Source: Gymnogyps californianus
Taxonomy: Eukaryota; Chordata; Aves; Accipitriformes; Cathartidae
Direction: 5' to 3'
NCBI RefSeq assembly: GCF_018139145.2
Contig: NC_059487.1
Span: forward strand, 8,701,792 to 8,765,791
Length of the DNA stretch: 64,000 bases
Shown one piece after another: positions 1 through 15,000 of the stretch. A program made the translations under genes and the position numbers. The notes beneath the pieces are model-generated. The model was not told the DNA's origin. It saw nothing but the letters and a program-made list of their open reading frames with translations, and did not search any database. The number at the start of each line of letters is the position of its first letter. Position 1 is the stretch's first letter.

Positions 1-79
1 CCAGGACTCGCGTCTGCTCTGATACTTCTTCCAAAATGCTCTCCTGGACAACCGGGGCTACATTTGGTGACTTCAGTTT
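1..79 (-). CDS. RIPOR3: RIPOR3 coding exon 15, partial at window edge
   Basis: Acceptor TTGCATTTCAG, then 79 nt in frame with the preceding exon, encoding [19 protein letters not shown] and then SEQTRVL before the sequence ends. It matches the conserved block of the form KL-sP-L---VQE-LLEEV-QQ-VL that begins the C-terminal helical (ARM-like) part. The donor and the remaining exons lie left of the window. Confidence 0.92.
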
Positions 80-3000
80 CTGAAATGCAACATGCTTATC
101 TTAGTAGCTGAAACAAAGGCCGTATCAAGCTCAAGATGAACGAGGATTTGTTTCTTAGAATCAAACTTCTAAAATCTGTGAGAAGACACACCAGCTGCTC
201 TCAAAAGGCCTCTTTTCCCACCACAGCAAGGACAGGTCACTTCTGAGTGCAAAGCTGCTCAGCAGAACAGGATGAGTAAATCACATGATGCTGGGACAGG
301 CTGTCCAGCATTTGACATTCTTCTCTGCCCCTGTCCATTGACCATTGTGTAGCAGATAAATACTAATAGTTACACTGTCGTCTGCTGCCCATCCTCATCA
401 GAGGTAATACTTTGAGGATGATAATGTGCTTGAGCACTATAACCAAAGTTAATTGAGGAATGAGGTCTCAAGGGGACGTAAAAGTTCTTTCTTGCCCTAC
501 ATGCTACCAGTTTCTTTCTAGTAGTAGCAGTTTTTCATTCATTAAAAAATTGATCACTTGTTATCGATACACAATTCAACCCAAATCTGTCCTACTGCAT
601 TAGCAGCCTGCTTTGGGCACAAAGATATTACTTAGAGCTTCAGCAAAACCCAGAGGCTGAAAAAAAAGCAGCAGAGTTTTGGATATGTTCTGTGCATACA
701 CATGTATGCACTGCATTTTTTGGACTCAATTTCTATTCTGAGTGTTTCTGCTTTAATAAAAAACTTATTCACTTTTGTCTGTAATCAGAAGCAACAATTA
801 CAACCAGTGCCCTGGAAACCCATAGGCTATTCCTTACCTGCAAAAGACCTTTGCACAGCTTCAGATGAGTTATCAAAAGTGCATCTAAGTTGTCATCGCC
901 AGTAGTTACATCTCTTGTTTCTGTTCTCATGTCACAGCTCAGGGACTGAAGCGTGTTGTCATTGTACGTGCTGTTGAGATGAGGGGAAGAAAAAAAAAAA
1001 AAAAAAAAAGAGTTAAAACTCTCATCACTAAATAAATATGACGATGTGCAGTCTCAATAGTAGCCTTCAAGCAAGTTGCAGAAGTACAAACCAGGTGGCA
1101 TTTAACAGATAATGGCATTTTTCATTGCATTTATAACACTTCTTAAAAACACGAGGACTTTATTTCTAAAACTCATTCCAGGACAGTAATACCAGATCAG
1201 TCGATCCCACAAAATCTCATTTTGGAGAATCAATACCAGTAAAAGATACTTTCAGATAATGTGAATCGAGCTGCTGGCTCATTTGCAGCGGGTGAACTGC
1301 AAAAGCAGCGCGTATAACAGGCAAATCCCTTGGTGTTCTCCCAACTCAGTGATACTGGGAGTGTAGTAAGTCTCCCAGGATCAGGCTCATAGCTCTGGAA
1401 CGTAAGTTTCAGTGCTATGCAACTTGCAAAACGCAACACTGAATTCAAAAGAAAGAACAGGTAGAAGAGCTCTGTACGTTACTCGTAGCTCTCTCCCTCG
1501 CTAGTGCAGAACTGTTCAGCACCATCCTGATAAGCCCATTTCCTGCAGTCTGTTTCCAGCAGTCCCACATGTTAGGCCTTCCGTCACATCCTGCGGGTGT
1601 CATTCTGCAGTGTTTTCCCTAAGTTCAGTTCAAGTTTCCTGCCACTTCAATCTGGTAGGTACTCTGAATTATGAATCTTGGCGTATTCAAAAAATTGGGT
1701 TCTATCTTGGATGTTCATACAAACAGCAGCTCTGCACAATCGTTACGTAGGCAAGTACAGTGTATCGGTAAGCGTTCCTGGGATCAGCCCTCCTTACCCC
1801 TTTCCCTTGTCCCCTATAATGAAGAGCTGCAGATACATACCTGATACTGGCTGTTCTTATGCTTCCAAATAATGAAAGCTCATCAGCACTACAGTCAGCG
1901 TTTAAAAAGTCAAAACTTTCCAGTACTGTCTCCACCATTAAACTTTCCATAGATGAATGTTTGTGATGAAGTGTCTTTAGCTGTTGATAGAACGGAAGGA
2001 AAAACATTTTTATTTGTAGTTATCAAGCCATTTTGCATGAGCTCTTTGCTGTTTTTTCAAATCACTCAATAACAAATCAGTTTGCTTTTCTGATTTCATT
2101 CTTAACACTTCAGGAAAGTTAGCTCTTGGCACAGCACTCTGATCCCAAAATAATGTTGCTAATTAAATTCAAAATATGCTTCAATATTTTAATCTGTCTG
2201 TATTCCTCTTTGAATTTCCATGCCTGTTAAGGTTGGTATGAGAGCTGATTTTCTCTGCATCTTCTGCCATTAGTGCAATTTTCACTTATTCCCTGTTTCA
2301 GATCTAGAAGTAGCAATCTTAGGAGTCTGTTGCATTCCAGCATAGTATCCAAGAACTTTGATATCAATAGCGGATTTCATGGGGCCACTAACTTTCTCCC
2401 CCTTGGAAAGACTGCTTGGAGAGCACTTGGTTTGTTTTTTTCTAATTTCTGTTTTTAAAGTGGTTGCACTGGAATAGGAAGTCAGTGCAGTTTTGTTAAC
2501 ATCATTTATGATTCCAGACCTTAGATGAAATCTTACAGTATCTTATCTCCAAGTCTGCACACTGGCCCCATGTACTACAATGCTACCAAATTTGCAATAT
2601 AACCCACTGCTTGCAGAAAGCTCTTCTCCAGGACCTTTCCTCTAAAGAAAGAGGTGTTTTCAGCATCATACGACTTGTCAGACAGACTGAACTGCCTGCA
2701 AAAGCTAGGTGATCCTGGAGAAACATTAGGTTTGATGAACTGATGCAGTCATCTCAAGGTATACTAAATCTGAAAAACATCAAAAAAAATTAGAAGCAAA
2801 CCAAAATGCAGAGGCTCTGACATACAGTTCAGATTCTGCCTAGCCCAGACTAGCTTCCACTTTGACTGCATGCAGTTTCTTAACTTCTTTTTCCAGACTA
2901 TTGATCTGCGCGCAGCATTTGAAGGCTGTCTCTGAGAGATGCTGTGCAACTTAGTGCTCCTGTGTAGTTAGCTCTCAAGGCTGCCTTTTCTGAGTAGCGC

Positions 3001-6000
3001 CTGACCTCTGGTGGCCAAACTTACTTTTGGGGAACATGCCATCGATACATCATTAAATCAAATCCACCACAGGGTCATAGAACTTCTACAGTTTTAGGAG
3101 TAACAGTGGAAGCTGCACCATCTACCAAGAGTAAAACACCACCATACCTTTAATTTATCCCTCAGAGATGAAACCTGGTATTCCAATTTCTCCAGCTGGG
3201 CTCGCCCCACATCATGTAATTTCACCAAATTTAACACTTCTTGGAGAGTCTTATCAATTGACTTTGTATGTCCATCTAGTTTTAGGTCATTTGCAGCATT
3301 CAAGCTTTTCTGGCTAACGTCTTCTTGCTCTGTCAGACGGCGATTTCTGGTCTGGTTGAAAGAATCTCTACTACCTTTGTGACGATTCAGGAAACTAGAT
3401 GGGTTATTTGGAAATCCATCCACACATGGAGTCTTCTTCAGGATATCTAGAGTTGTGTGATTCGGAAAAGGATGCTGTCGCTCTTCTGCACAAGTCTCTT
3501 GAATAATCACCAATGGCAACGTCCTATGGTCTAGAGCTGGAGTTGTATTTCTGGATTCTGTCCCTTTCTGATCCTCAGAGCTGAACGAGTCTGCCTCACT
3601 TGTCTCTGCAGGATTGTGAGGCTTGCTCCTCCCATGTACATCAAAATCACAGGCAGCCAAGTAGCTCAGTATGCTGGGAGGCTGAGCTTCATCACTTACA
3701 TCCCCTTGGTTCTGCCTTTGTTGCAAAACAGACTGCAGCAAATAGATTCGTAAGTGAGCACATATACAATTGAAAAGCGTGAGATACCGCCTAAGACAGA
3801 GAACTATGGTTTCCTGTTCTTGGAAACATACGCACCCAAACTGACCAAAACCACAGGGCTCTTTGCACAAGGGAGCCAGGCCAGCACAGACTGGACAAAA
3901 GAAACTCTTGAAACAAAGTACTAAGAGCCTACTGGATGAGCTAAGTGGAGCAGTAGTAACTGTGCTTTAGATCTTTCAGATGAAAGTTACCAAGACAGCT
4001 AAAAAATTGCTCCTGGAAAAAGAACCTTGCCAAGCAGCTTTCGTGTCACATCAGCTCAGGACAGGATGTGAATGTAGTGGTCAGAGGAAATGTTCATTTT
4101 GAAGAGTTGAACATACCCTGTACAAATAATAAACCTTTCTGAAGACGACTGCATATTCTGCTGCCTTGGTGAGGCAACACCAAACGTGACTTAGACTTGA
4201 TGTTAGGGGAACATGTATATGATGTTACTAGTATTTGAGATGTATGGCAGAATTAACAGGATCATATAAAACAACCATTAAAACAAAACTCTCTTGAATG
4301 CATGAGAAAGAGGACAGGGTTTTCTATTCCCCTGGGCTATACTTGGCAAAAAGTGGGGTTGAGGAAGAGGAAGGCTTGTTTCACATAGCACCTCTAAGAT
4401 GCCATTCTACTCCACGGCTACTGAGACACACTGGTTCCTATAGTTTGATTCCCACTGTAGACTATTAGAGCAGATGCCCACACCCCTACCATTCTGGCCG
4501 CCCAGAGGAATACTTGGCAGGTTTTTTTTTTTTCTTTTACAAAACCTAAAATGGAACTCAAAAGAATAGGGGTTAAAGAAAAATATAACGAAGCCCCAAA
4601 ATAAACTGCAAAGGCCCTGGAGTGCTACATTTTCACATTTCTGAGTGCGTTCTTCAATAGCCTAATCTAATCCAAAAGTCAAGTCCTAGGTCTGTGCTTT
4701 GCATTCTGCTTTCCTCGGCATACTCACCAGGTAGTATTTCTCTCTGAAGCTGGGAGTATTTGGTGGGGTCCAGTTGTATAATGAGCTCTTCCTGCTACCC
4801 ACAGAAAGCTTGGCAGTGGTTCCAGGTGACAAAAACAGGTTCTCCGTGTCAAAGGGGCTGTAGCAGAAGACACAAAGGCCTAAGTGTGAGTAAGACCAGA
4901 AAGCACAGAAACGTTTAGCAGCAGGAACAGCTGTTAGGATTTGAACTATGACATTTAGTAAACACAACATGGGGCGTAAAAGGAAAGAGAGACTGCCTCT
5001 CTGACCAATATCTTTGATTGCACCAGCAGAGTAAGAGGTAGGTGAAAAGGTTGCATATTTTACACAGAATTCTCAACACCCTTTAGACAGAGACCTGTTC
5101 CACAGTCTTTGGAAGAAGAGTCCAACAGGCCAAAAGTCTGAAGTGCTCTCCGTCCTTCTGCAGTGTCCTACACAGACACCAGTGCTGGCAAGTACAGGAC
5201 AGGCTGCTTGCTGACCGCCACTGGACAGATAGTGAGACATACACCATACCATCAGGAAGGAAATATAACACATGTAATAAAGGAAAACTGCCATTAATGT
5301 CCCTCCCGCAGAGCACATACCACCTGGAAAAGCCACTAAAAAAACCTTCATTATTCTTCAAATATGAATAAACAACTCCTTTGGCTGGCAGAGGAAGCTT
5401 GTGCAGTGGCATATGGCAAGTTATGTGGTTCATATAGTCATAGATGAGTCCAGTTACAGCCCCAGAGGATACTGGCTATGGTCTACAAGAGTTTGACAAG
5501 TCCTGCTCTAAAGACTTCCCAATTACCTACTACATCACAGCCATTAATTTCCCAACTCCTTTGCAAAGCAGTCTAAGGAAACTTGGACGAACTGTCTCCC
5601 AAAATGCAACTCAGCTAACCAGGAGAGTGAAAACATATTTAAAGTTAAGTAAAGCAAGCTTGTTTTTTCTACATATTACTTTTGTTCCCTACTGATATGC
5701 TTTGTGGCATCAAAAGAAAGTTTGTTTTTCCACTTAAGGACTGGCATTTTGAAAAAAAGTGAGTTGTTTATAACAAATCTGCATTCTCATAGATATGAAT
5801 ATGATGACTAAACAGTAGGATAAAGTCAGTTGCATTGAGCTGTACAATATAGAACCGCTAGAAGTCTGAAAAGATCCAAATGATAACAAGGACTAATCAA
5901 TTACAGGGAAATGAACTTCTACTCTTTAGCAAAAGTTGAAAAGCAGAGCTCCAATTCTCTCCAGCTTCTCACGTTGCACAGGGACAGTTCTCAACAGCAT

Positions 6001-9000
6001 CCTGCAGTGCAACACACCACTGTCTTCCTCAGCACAGAGGTAACGCTCTGTGAGCTTGCCTAATGCAGGTTAATTGGCTAAATTAACCAGTGTCAACCAG
6101 CTGGGGTTCATCAAACAGGCCAGTTCCATGGAGTCACATTAACAACCATCTGCATTGTCTCACTATGTAGAAAAATAAATCAGGTTTCTGACAGCAAGAG
6201 CCTTTTAGCCAAAGCCCGCTATGTTTACTGATGGAAGCAAATTACTCCCATCCATGGCATTTCTTAAGAAGAGTCACAGGGATCCATTCCTCAGATTTTT
6301 CATTTTTAGCTTTTAATATAGCAATGCTGTAATGCAAAATGACACTTTGGAGGAAAGGGACAGGAATAACAAGCTACATCTGTTTTGCCCCTTTGACAAT
6401 TACTAAAACCCTCTAGCAAAATACAGCTATTCAGCTGCCCTCCAAACAAGCACACGCTTCCTGTTACTGCAGGATAACAAGGTGAGAGCGCAAAGCGAAG
6501 GGTGAAGGAAAGAATGAAGTCTGCTCCAAAACATCTATTATCTCTTGGTTGTAAGCTCTTTGGGCATGATCCATCATCTTGTTCCACATGTATACAGCAA
6601 ACAAAACATCATACTGGGACAGATCTATGAATCCATCTCTCCCAGCATCTTGACATTGACAGAAGCCAGTAGGGGATATTCAGGGGAAAAGCATAGGAAA
6701 TAAGTCAAATATAGTAGACTTTCCCCAGACGCATACTCAAATTTGAGGCAATCCACAGCTTAGATCTGTCATGCACCAGACTTTGCAAGCAGACTATTGC
6801 CTTTAATTGTCACACGCTTTTCCTTAGTTTGTCTAGTCGCTTCCTGAAACCATTGACACAAAATCTCTGTGGTCAAAAGTATGCAGAAATTTCATTATTT
6901 AACTTTAAATTGTTGAACAAGTACTTTGACGTGGGGAGGTCTCTGTGGCTGTACTGGGAGAAATGGTGGCTAATCATTTCCTTTCCACATTCCCCACAGC
7001 AAACATCTATATGCCTGTATAGTATTATCCATCAACACCTTTTCAAGACTGAAAAATTCTATTAAAAAAATGAAAGTGGCCCCACATGTCTGATCATCTT
7101 TGTTGTCCCCATTCTATTTCTATATTGCCAAACACGTTGGCCTTTGGTTGTGACTAATTACAATATTGGCATTAAATGCATGACACTACAATGTCATCAT
7201 TGTTAAGGCCAATGTAAATGCAGCACATAACTCTCCTTTAGCTTGCCTTAGCATCATCGCAGGACTTCAGCGTTCAGGTCCAAAACATACATGCCCAGCC
7301 TGACCTTGAAGGGGTTTACAATTCAGAGCTCATGTTTCCTAGATTGAGCCTCCCACGACATCAGAAGCTTTGCACCCACACACATTCAGAAGTACCTCAG
7401 CCTTGCCAGCACTGAGCATGGATTCCCAGTGAGACATTATTTTGTCATAACCACCAAACCTGTGGAGGGATGAAATACTTGAGATTTCTACCATTTCCCT
7501 CACCCTGCTGCATTTTTCTTTTGGGTGTGTAAGGAGGATATTTCCTGGTTTACGTTCTCAGAGGAACATAAGTAATCAGGCAGAGCATATAAGAGCTGAA
7601 CTCAATTCAGTCTTCAGCCTCAGAGGATCTGCATTCCTTTCTCCCACTGCCAAGACTGTGCCCTAATCACTCCCCTTCTGTCCAGTTGCTCCATGTATTA
7701 AATACCACCAGGCCAGAAGGGCTCTTGGTGGATAGACCTGTCTGAATCCTGCTACTAAGCCTGTGAATCCAGACTTGCATTAACGCAAAAAAACCACAAT
7801 TCTGGTCAACTGGATTGGACTCGCCGTTAATCATGGGATTTCTTTTTTTCCCTATTGAACACTAGTGAAAATGCCCATGCAATTTTAACAGTGTGATTGT
7901 TGTTAGGTTTCTCCTACCCATTAAAGCATAATAAGCACCAGTTTCAAGGTTAGTACAGCTTATCACAAGACTAAGCCATGACTATAAACATCACTTCCAT
8001 CAAAAGCACAGAGATGCATTGATGGACTACTGCCTAAAGATACCTGCATGACTAACTACCTATTCATGTAAGTTTTCATCTCTAAGAGCAAGACTGTGAA
8101 TAGGTATGTATCCAAAAAAACAGACTTTCCTCTTTTATTCTCCCTTAAGGTTTTTTTTCTCCTACTCCACGAACCCTTGTGATCCAGGCCAACACACGCT
8201 CAAAGCAGGCAGAAATCACAAGAGTGGTTCTGGCTGGCTGGTACCCTTAGATCCCAGTACGGGGTGCTAACTGAAGTTCTGAAAAGAGAACACAGGCTTT
8301 CTCTTTGTCCTTCATGTGAGAGACAGAATTCAGACTGCTGTTTAGGTTGGCAAAAAACCCAAAGTCTTCTGCCAAACTGGCCAACAAAGCCGTTCTGCAA
8401 CAGGCCCAAGCTCATTCACGCTCCTCATGGCATAATCTATAAAGGAGTTGAAGGAACTTTTGTTAGAGCCCAGAAGACTAGTGGCCTATTTAAAGAAAAT
8501 ATACATTTAGAAGTGGAAGAGTGATCTACATTTGGATTTCTCACAAAGCAGGTCTAGACTGAAAGCTTGCCTCTCAGGGAAGTTTGGGCAAATCAGCTGG
8601 ATTTGTTTAGTTATTCTTAAATCAAAGAAAAAAAAGCAGCTGTTACTTTGAGTGCTCTATCTTTGAAAATAGAAACACCCTGAGTTATCACCACAGAACT
8701 TCTCTTTTCTGTAAACAACTTCAGCAAGCAGGCTGTCAAAGAGGAAGAGCCTGCCAGTTCTGTGCAGAAGTACTCTGGAGAATCCACTTGGTAGGATACC
8801 AATGCATTTCACAAAACTTAAACACAGCAGACACACAGCCAGAGTTTTCTCATACGCTGAAAAATTCCAAGTGGGGATTAACTCCCAAAGAAAATACGTC
8901 ACCGCTAACCCTGCTCCCAGCTCAGCTATTGCCAAATCTAAAAGCTGGGTGATGGTTGTCCCAAATACCATAGAAGTGCTCATCTTGCCAGTCAAAAGCT

Positions 9001-12000
9001 GCACTCTGAGCTGCGAGCTACTGCAACAATCAAGTATCAACATAATTTGAATTTTATTTTTCTAGAAAATTTAGTCACAAATATCATTTGCTTTGGAGAT
9101 TTAGGCTATTATCTGAGAAACTATGCAATATCCCAGAATAGGAAGGGGTTTTCCTTGTGCAGTCCTTTTGTAAGAAAAACTTATGTGCATAATTATTTAT
9201 GTAAGCTATTGACAGCGAGGAAAGGCAAGCAAGTAGATCCAGCAAAAGCAAATGAAGTGAATCTATCTGTTAAATGTCATTTGTGTGGGTTAACAAGAAG
9301 AGAGTAGAAGTGATTTCTTCCAGATTCCACTACGAATGTGCCATCTCTCGGTACAGCACTTCCCATATTAGGGCAAAACCAGATTTTATACCCAGTTCAA
9401 TAAAGAAAGTATGTCTCCTTCACTGCACAAGTGAAGCTTCTTAAAATGTTAGGCTTGAAGTCAGGGAAAAAGGGACTTCCCTTATAAGAAAAGCATCTCT
9501 GCAAGCAGAGGGTTCTGTCTGCAGTCCTTTCTGCTCTGAAACTGCGTGTAGAGCTTTTGATCATTTTACATCCAGATTAAACCGAATGCAAGTTTTGGTG
9601 GTGTGTGTTTGTTGCAGGGTGAGAGACGACAAATAAAGGCATCGGACTTTGCTAGGGATGTACAAGAGCCCATATATCCTCTTACGCCCCTCTTCTCTCC
9701 TTCCTTCCCCAATACTAAGACATGTGAATGGCAAAATAATGGAATATTTTAACTGGCCTACATTTAAAAGAGCTGTCATTTTAAGAGCTACTTTTACTTA
9801 AAAAAAAAATATATATATAATGCAACTTGCACCATCCCCACTCCACACAGTTTTCAATAACTCTACCATGAATGTCTCTGCTTTCAGATTCAAACGGGAA
9901 TACATACATAACTTGGCATGAGTAAGAGGAAGTTTCATAGGGCATATAATGCAAGATCACAGCAAGCTTCTGGAATGAGGCTTTGTTACCCAACTAATTA
10001 GTGGCTCAGCTTCTCAAATAAGAAACAGAGGCCTCAAAAGTCTCAGAGCAGCTGCAGCACCTCACCAAAACAAAACATATACTGATGCCCATTGTTCGAT
10101 CTCAGGAGGAAAAAGTGTCATAAACAACAGGTGCGGGCAACACTCTCCTGTGTGAGGTTATTTCTCATTGACTTAGAGCAATGTGTGCAATTTGAAAATA
10201 ATTTTCAGATGCTGTTGCCAAGACTCATTTTTCAGCCCAATTGCATGTACTAGTCAACAGTAAATTTCAGGAACCACAGCATACACAAAAGACATTCAGA
10301 AAATAGTATATTGATCAATAAAGCTTTTCTTTCCCCAATCCCAGAAATGCAACCTGAAAACTGTTTATCAACAACTGAACAGGAAAACCTTTGTAGCATT
10401 TCTCCTGTTGGTGGCTTAAAAGACTGTGACAAGGTTTAGGTCAAACAGTGCTTCCAAAGGTAATTAAAAGTAGAAACAGGGTAATAAGACCTGAAAAGTC
10501 AAATCTGATTGTAAAATACATTTGGTTACTTTACCCTAAGGGCAGGGAAACTTTTCTCTTACTGAAAGATCTGTTTGGCTTTCGCGCACATTTGGCAGAC
10601 CACACATTCAACACATACGAGCTTTTTTTATTTTGGGGTAATTTTTAAGAAAACAAGAAACCAGCATGGCCAGAGAAGAGTTGTATAAGGCTGGGTCATG
10701 GGATAGTCTGGCCTGCAAGGCATAGCTCCCCACCCTTCCTAATCTAAACATTGTTCAGTTTCTGCTTTTCCTGGAGAGAGCCTAGATCTACAAGTCATCA
10801 CAAAGTGACCTTTCAAGCAGGTCCTTATCATGGAGGTGTGTTCAAATGCCTCTTTACCATGTTGGGTTGGGAAGAACTGAGGACTGCAGTGAGCCATATA
10901 CAAAAGTGCAAGTGAAGAGTGCCCGTGGTTTAATTGAGCACTTCACTAAGATGGCTAGATTTAACCCCTGGACAATAGCAAATGGAAACAGGTTACAAAA
11001 TTTTGATTTGTTGCAGACAAGACTCTCAGTATGGTCTGACAGTCCCATAAAGCAGAAATAACAGTACTAGCTCAAAAATCTATGGTGGTGTGTCTAGAGT
11101 GAGGAAGAAGTTCCAGTGCAGCATCCACAAAAGCGAGAATTTGCTTTTAATAACATCAGTAATCCACTACAAAAATCAAATTACAGATTTAAATTATAAA
11201 ACAATTCAACAAATCACAGGCACCATGAAAATACTCAGCTATTTTAAAAGTGCATCTGTAACCCAGCTTCCCTGTAGTGCACCAACAGGCCTTATATCAA
11301 TAACTGTAATCACAGTGCAAATATGAAGGTGCTAAGTCTTTGGGAAAGCTTCATTGTTAACAAACTGTGGCCTGGTAACAGTGATTGTCCTAAAATTTCA
11401 ACTATATATTTTTTTCATTGTGCCTAGAAGCTGCTATTTTCAGTTTCACTTAATCACCTTTAAGATTATTGTTCATGTTTTATAGATGTACATACATTGC
11501 TTGGAGCTAGACTTGAATGCTCACTCTAAAGAGTAGTAAGCTAAGTAAAAGCCTACTAGTCAGTTCATGTGGCTAGCCACGGCTCTGGTAACATCAAAGA
11601 ACTGAAGGGTCATAGAAATAGCTTCTGTCCCTCTCCCCCTCCCCTTCCTGAGGGCTGGTCCCACAGAGTCAGAGATCAGGCACAGTAGCTGGGGTTGCTG
11701 TGAGGAAGCATGTGGCTGCTATCTATCCTGCACCTGCGCCGCAAATAGGAAGAGGACTATGATGTTGAATGCTACTAAGTGACATACTTAGGAGCCTTTA
11801 ATTTATTTCAAATATTTAGCTCCAGCTTCTCATCTGAAGCTCTACTTACTTCCAGAGGACTTCCAGCTGTAGCTTGATGGTGCCCAGTTCAGTTATATCC
11901 ACAATGATTGCCTGAGGCTTGGTTGTAAAGAAGTTTATGCTGTCGCATGTCACGACACCAACTAGAATAGTGGCCAGTCCTCGCAGCTCTGTCACCTGCA

Positions 12001-15000
12001 GGGACAGACAAACATATCCATTTTCATCTTCCCAGACAATCCTACGTCATGTGCACAGAAAGGAAAACACCCCAGGCTCAGATCTGCTCTGAGGCCCACA
12101 ACAAACTTAAAACCTTGATACTCAGTTCTGGGCTCCTAAACTGTTGTGAGCCAATATCCCCACAAGGAATATGTCATAGATGGCTAGCAAAGAGGAAAGG
12201 AGTTCTACGAGTTGGGGAGAGACAGAGCTGTACAGCACTTCTGACAACAGAATTTGGTAGACTATGATTTTAAGAAAAATTAGTCTGAAATTTGGAAATT
12301 CTAGCTCTCGTATACATACAAGTAGTTGTCATTTATAGTACAGAGTCTGGCTTTCTACATATTAGGACAACACTGTCATAAAAATATATATTACAGAGAA
12401 GTATATTAGCCTACCTACACTTGACTATTTCAGCTCTCAATTGCCTAAAGGATCTGAAAGCACAACTGTCTGCATCCACTGTGACCTTTCTAACTGTCCT
12501 GAGCTCAGCTGTGGACCAAAATCAGAACTTGTAAGTGTCAGTTCTTTCCTCTAGCTCTGCAGGTGGCTCCAAATTTGTTATCAATGCAGTTACAGGCCTG
12601 CATTTTTTCCAGCCTGGCACTTTGCTTCTTCAGCTTCTTTAGAAAAAAAAGATGTAATCAAACATTTGCTATAAAAACATACTTCCATTTGAAGATCAAA
12701 TTGTTCTAGAAGTGCAAAAAGCATCAGACTCAGCACAGAATTTTAGCACAAGTGCCTGAAGTCCACTTCAGGAATTAGTTACATGCCTACATCTCCTTTA
12801 AGAGCTAGCAAAAGTTTTGTTGCTAGGCTCCTCTTGAACACTTTTCGGCACTTCAATTTTTTTTTAAATTTTTTCTTTAAACCTTCTATGTATTTGTACT
12901 GAGTGAAGATTATTAAGTACAACGTGGAAAGTGCAGGAGGGTGTGGAGAACATTAGTCAGTAGATTTTCATAAGCTGACAAAAAGAGTAAAACTATCGTT
13001 GTCATACAAAGTAATACAAGTTTTTACAACAATTATGGGAAAACAGGGATCTGAGTTAGCCTCTCACCTGATCTTCATTGTGCAGTGGCAGCAAAAAAAC
13101 GTGTTATAAGCACATTTCCAAAGGCTTTGCTGGCAAGATGCCAAAGAGTCTCTCCTATGTAACCCAGTTCTTGCTGCCAGAGAGGAGGGGAACATTGCAA
13201 TAGCTGCTTTAACACAGCTGCCAGAACTTGAAACCCTGCACTGGCACAGTTTCTTAGTAGAATAAGATCCAGCACAGCCTTCAATCTCAGCTCCTTTTAG
13301 GTTGACAGGAGTCATGCTGCAGAGTCCAGCCCATAAAGATGCCAGACTACAGTGGAAATGCTGTTTAAGGATTAACGCCACCTGCTAGGTAAGCGCCAGA
13401 ACCAATGCCAGTGGCAGCTGCACAAGGGTCTATGAAAGCTACAAGCTTCACCCAAGGGGTACCCACAATGTGTCATCTACGTATCACAGGCCACTAGCAC
13501 TGGTCCCTTACTGTTGAAGATGTGACCTCTTCCAAGGCACTTTATATCTTTATTTAGAGTGCTGACACTTTTTAAAGTACAGACAGCTTGTACCAGCATA
13601 TAAACACCATTGGATCTTCGCAGATATGGAGCATCTCTGGAGTAAAACATGACAAAAGAATCTGCAGTGCACCCAGATAAAGGAACAGTTGAACTACACA
13701 TTCAAAACATACACATGTGCAATGATATGTTTTCCATATACATATTTCTCTTTTTCAATAGAGAATAGAACTCCAGGTACTTGATATTCCACATGGGTGA
13801 TATAAATAATATATACATACACATCTTTTTGTCTCCACATCTAGACTTCATCCTAGAAAACCCCAGATATTGATCTAGGACTTTAAAAAAAAGAAAAAAA
13901 AACACCAAAAAACCCAACAAACCACCAACCAAAGCCAACCACATATACCAGGCTCCAGAACATGGGAAAGCAGATGCACTAATACAGTTACGAGTGCCAG
14001 GAGCAAAGGAAAAACAGAAGTAGATGTCTGTTCGGTAAGCAGAACATTGATTAACTGCCATTTTTACATGGCTAGGAAAAGAAAACTACTGAAGAATTTT
14101 GACAAATGCTTGGTAGCCCAACAGGTAAGTAGTATGGCAGAAGACCTGTTAACCCACTGATTCCAATCCAACCATTATACACCACACCTTGATTTCAAAC
14201 TTCTCATGGAGATTGGGGATAAAAATCTTTTCTTCCTCATCCCATGTTTGGCTGTCATCAGTCTCAATCTTGCCTTTCAACCTCCATTTTTGGCGCCCCA
14301 GTCGCACGAACACCTAGAAACCATGAATTAAAAAGGATGTTGGGTCACCATATCCCAGAACGTTCCCGTCAGTCCATAGGCCTCACACTGGTCCAGTACC
14401 GCAGAGGCAAAGCCATTCCTTTGATCACAATACATTTAGGAACTTGGATAAAGCTAGAAGATTGGAGGTAGGAATTCAGGTTGCGGGTTTTAACACCTTA
14501 ACTCAGTGCCAAATAACACATCCCACCCATTCTAGAAGAATTGCAAAACTACACTGCATGGCAAGTGTAGCGGTACTGAAATAGAAGGCACACTGGAATT
14601 CATTTGGAATTGTTAGAAGTGGGAGCGCAACCCAGTAAGATACTAAGATGCATTCAAATCATGCCAAGGGCAATATTCCAAGAAACAGGCAGCAACTGGT
14701 ACTTGATTCCGGGGCAACTTTGAAGACAAAGACCTGACAGGTTGGTTTTGATAGACAGTCACTGCCATCTTTTAAATCCTCCCATAACACTTGACTCACA
14801 TCTTTCCCTCTTCAGTCTCAGAGGGCAGAGTAACTAGTGAGTGTGCCAGAGCACTGTTCTCATCAGAACAGTGCATGGTTTTATCACAGTCTGTTTCCTG
14901 CTCCCCTTCTACATGTTGCACCCTTGCTCTCCTGTTCCTCTACTGCAAACTCACAGCAGTAAAATAAAGAACAAAATGAATTGCTGTATACTGCACCTCA

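Larger units (their letters stand above)
80..4727 (-). other. RIPOR3 introns between coding exons 11 and 15
   Basis: Four introns lie here: 80-837, 971-1840, 1981-3147 and 3733-4727. They are AT-rich. Apart from short homopolymer runs, including the 20-nt A run at 990-1009 that acts as a polypyrimidine tract on the minus strand, I see no gene or recognisable repeat. The ORFs at 702-905, 1230-1448, 2273-2458 and 2764-2949 do not resemble any known protein. Confidence 0.7.

Noticed and set aside
8657..9043. 128-codon minus-strand frame in a RIPOR3 intron.
   Set aside because: It is mirrored by an open frame on the opposite strand, has no family similarity I recognise, and lies inside a well-defined intron.
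9781..9993. Minus ORF containing [12 protein letters not shown], which at first looked like the RIPOR3 NPFD-type exon.
   Set aside because: The genuine NPFDTEN exon is at 4728-4857 with correct phase and splice sites; this frame lacks matching phase and the following family blocks.
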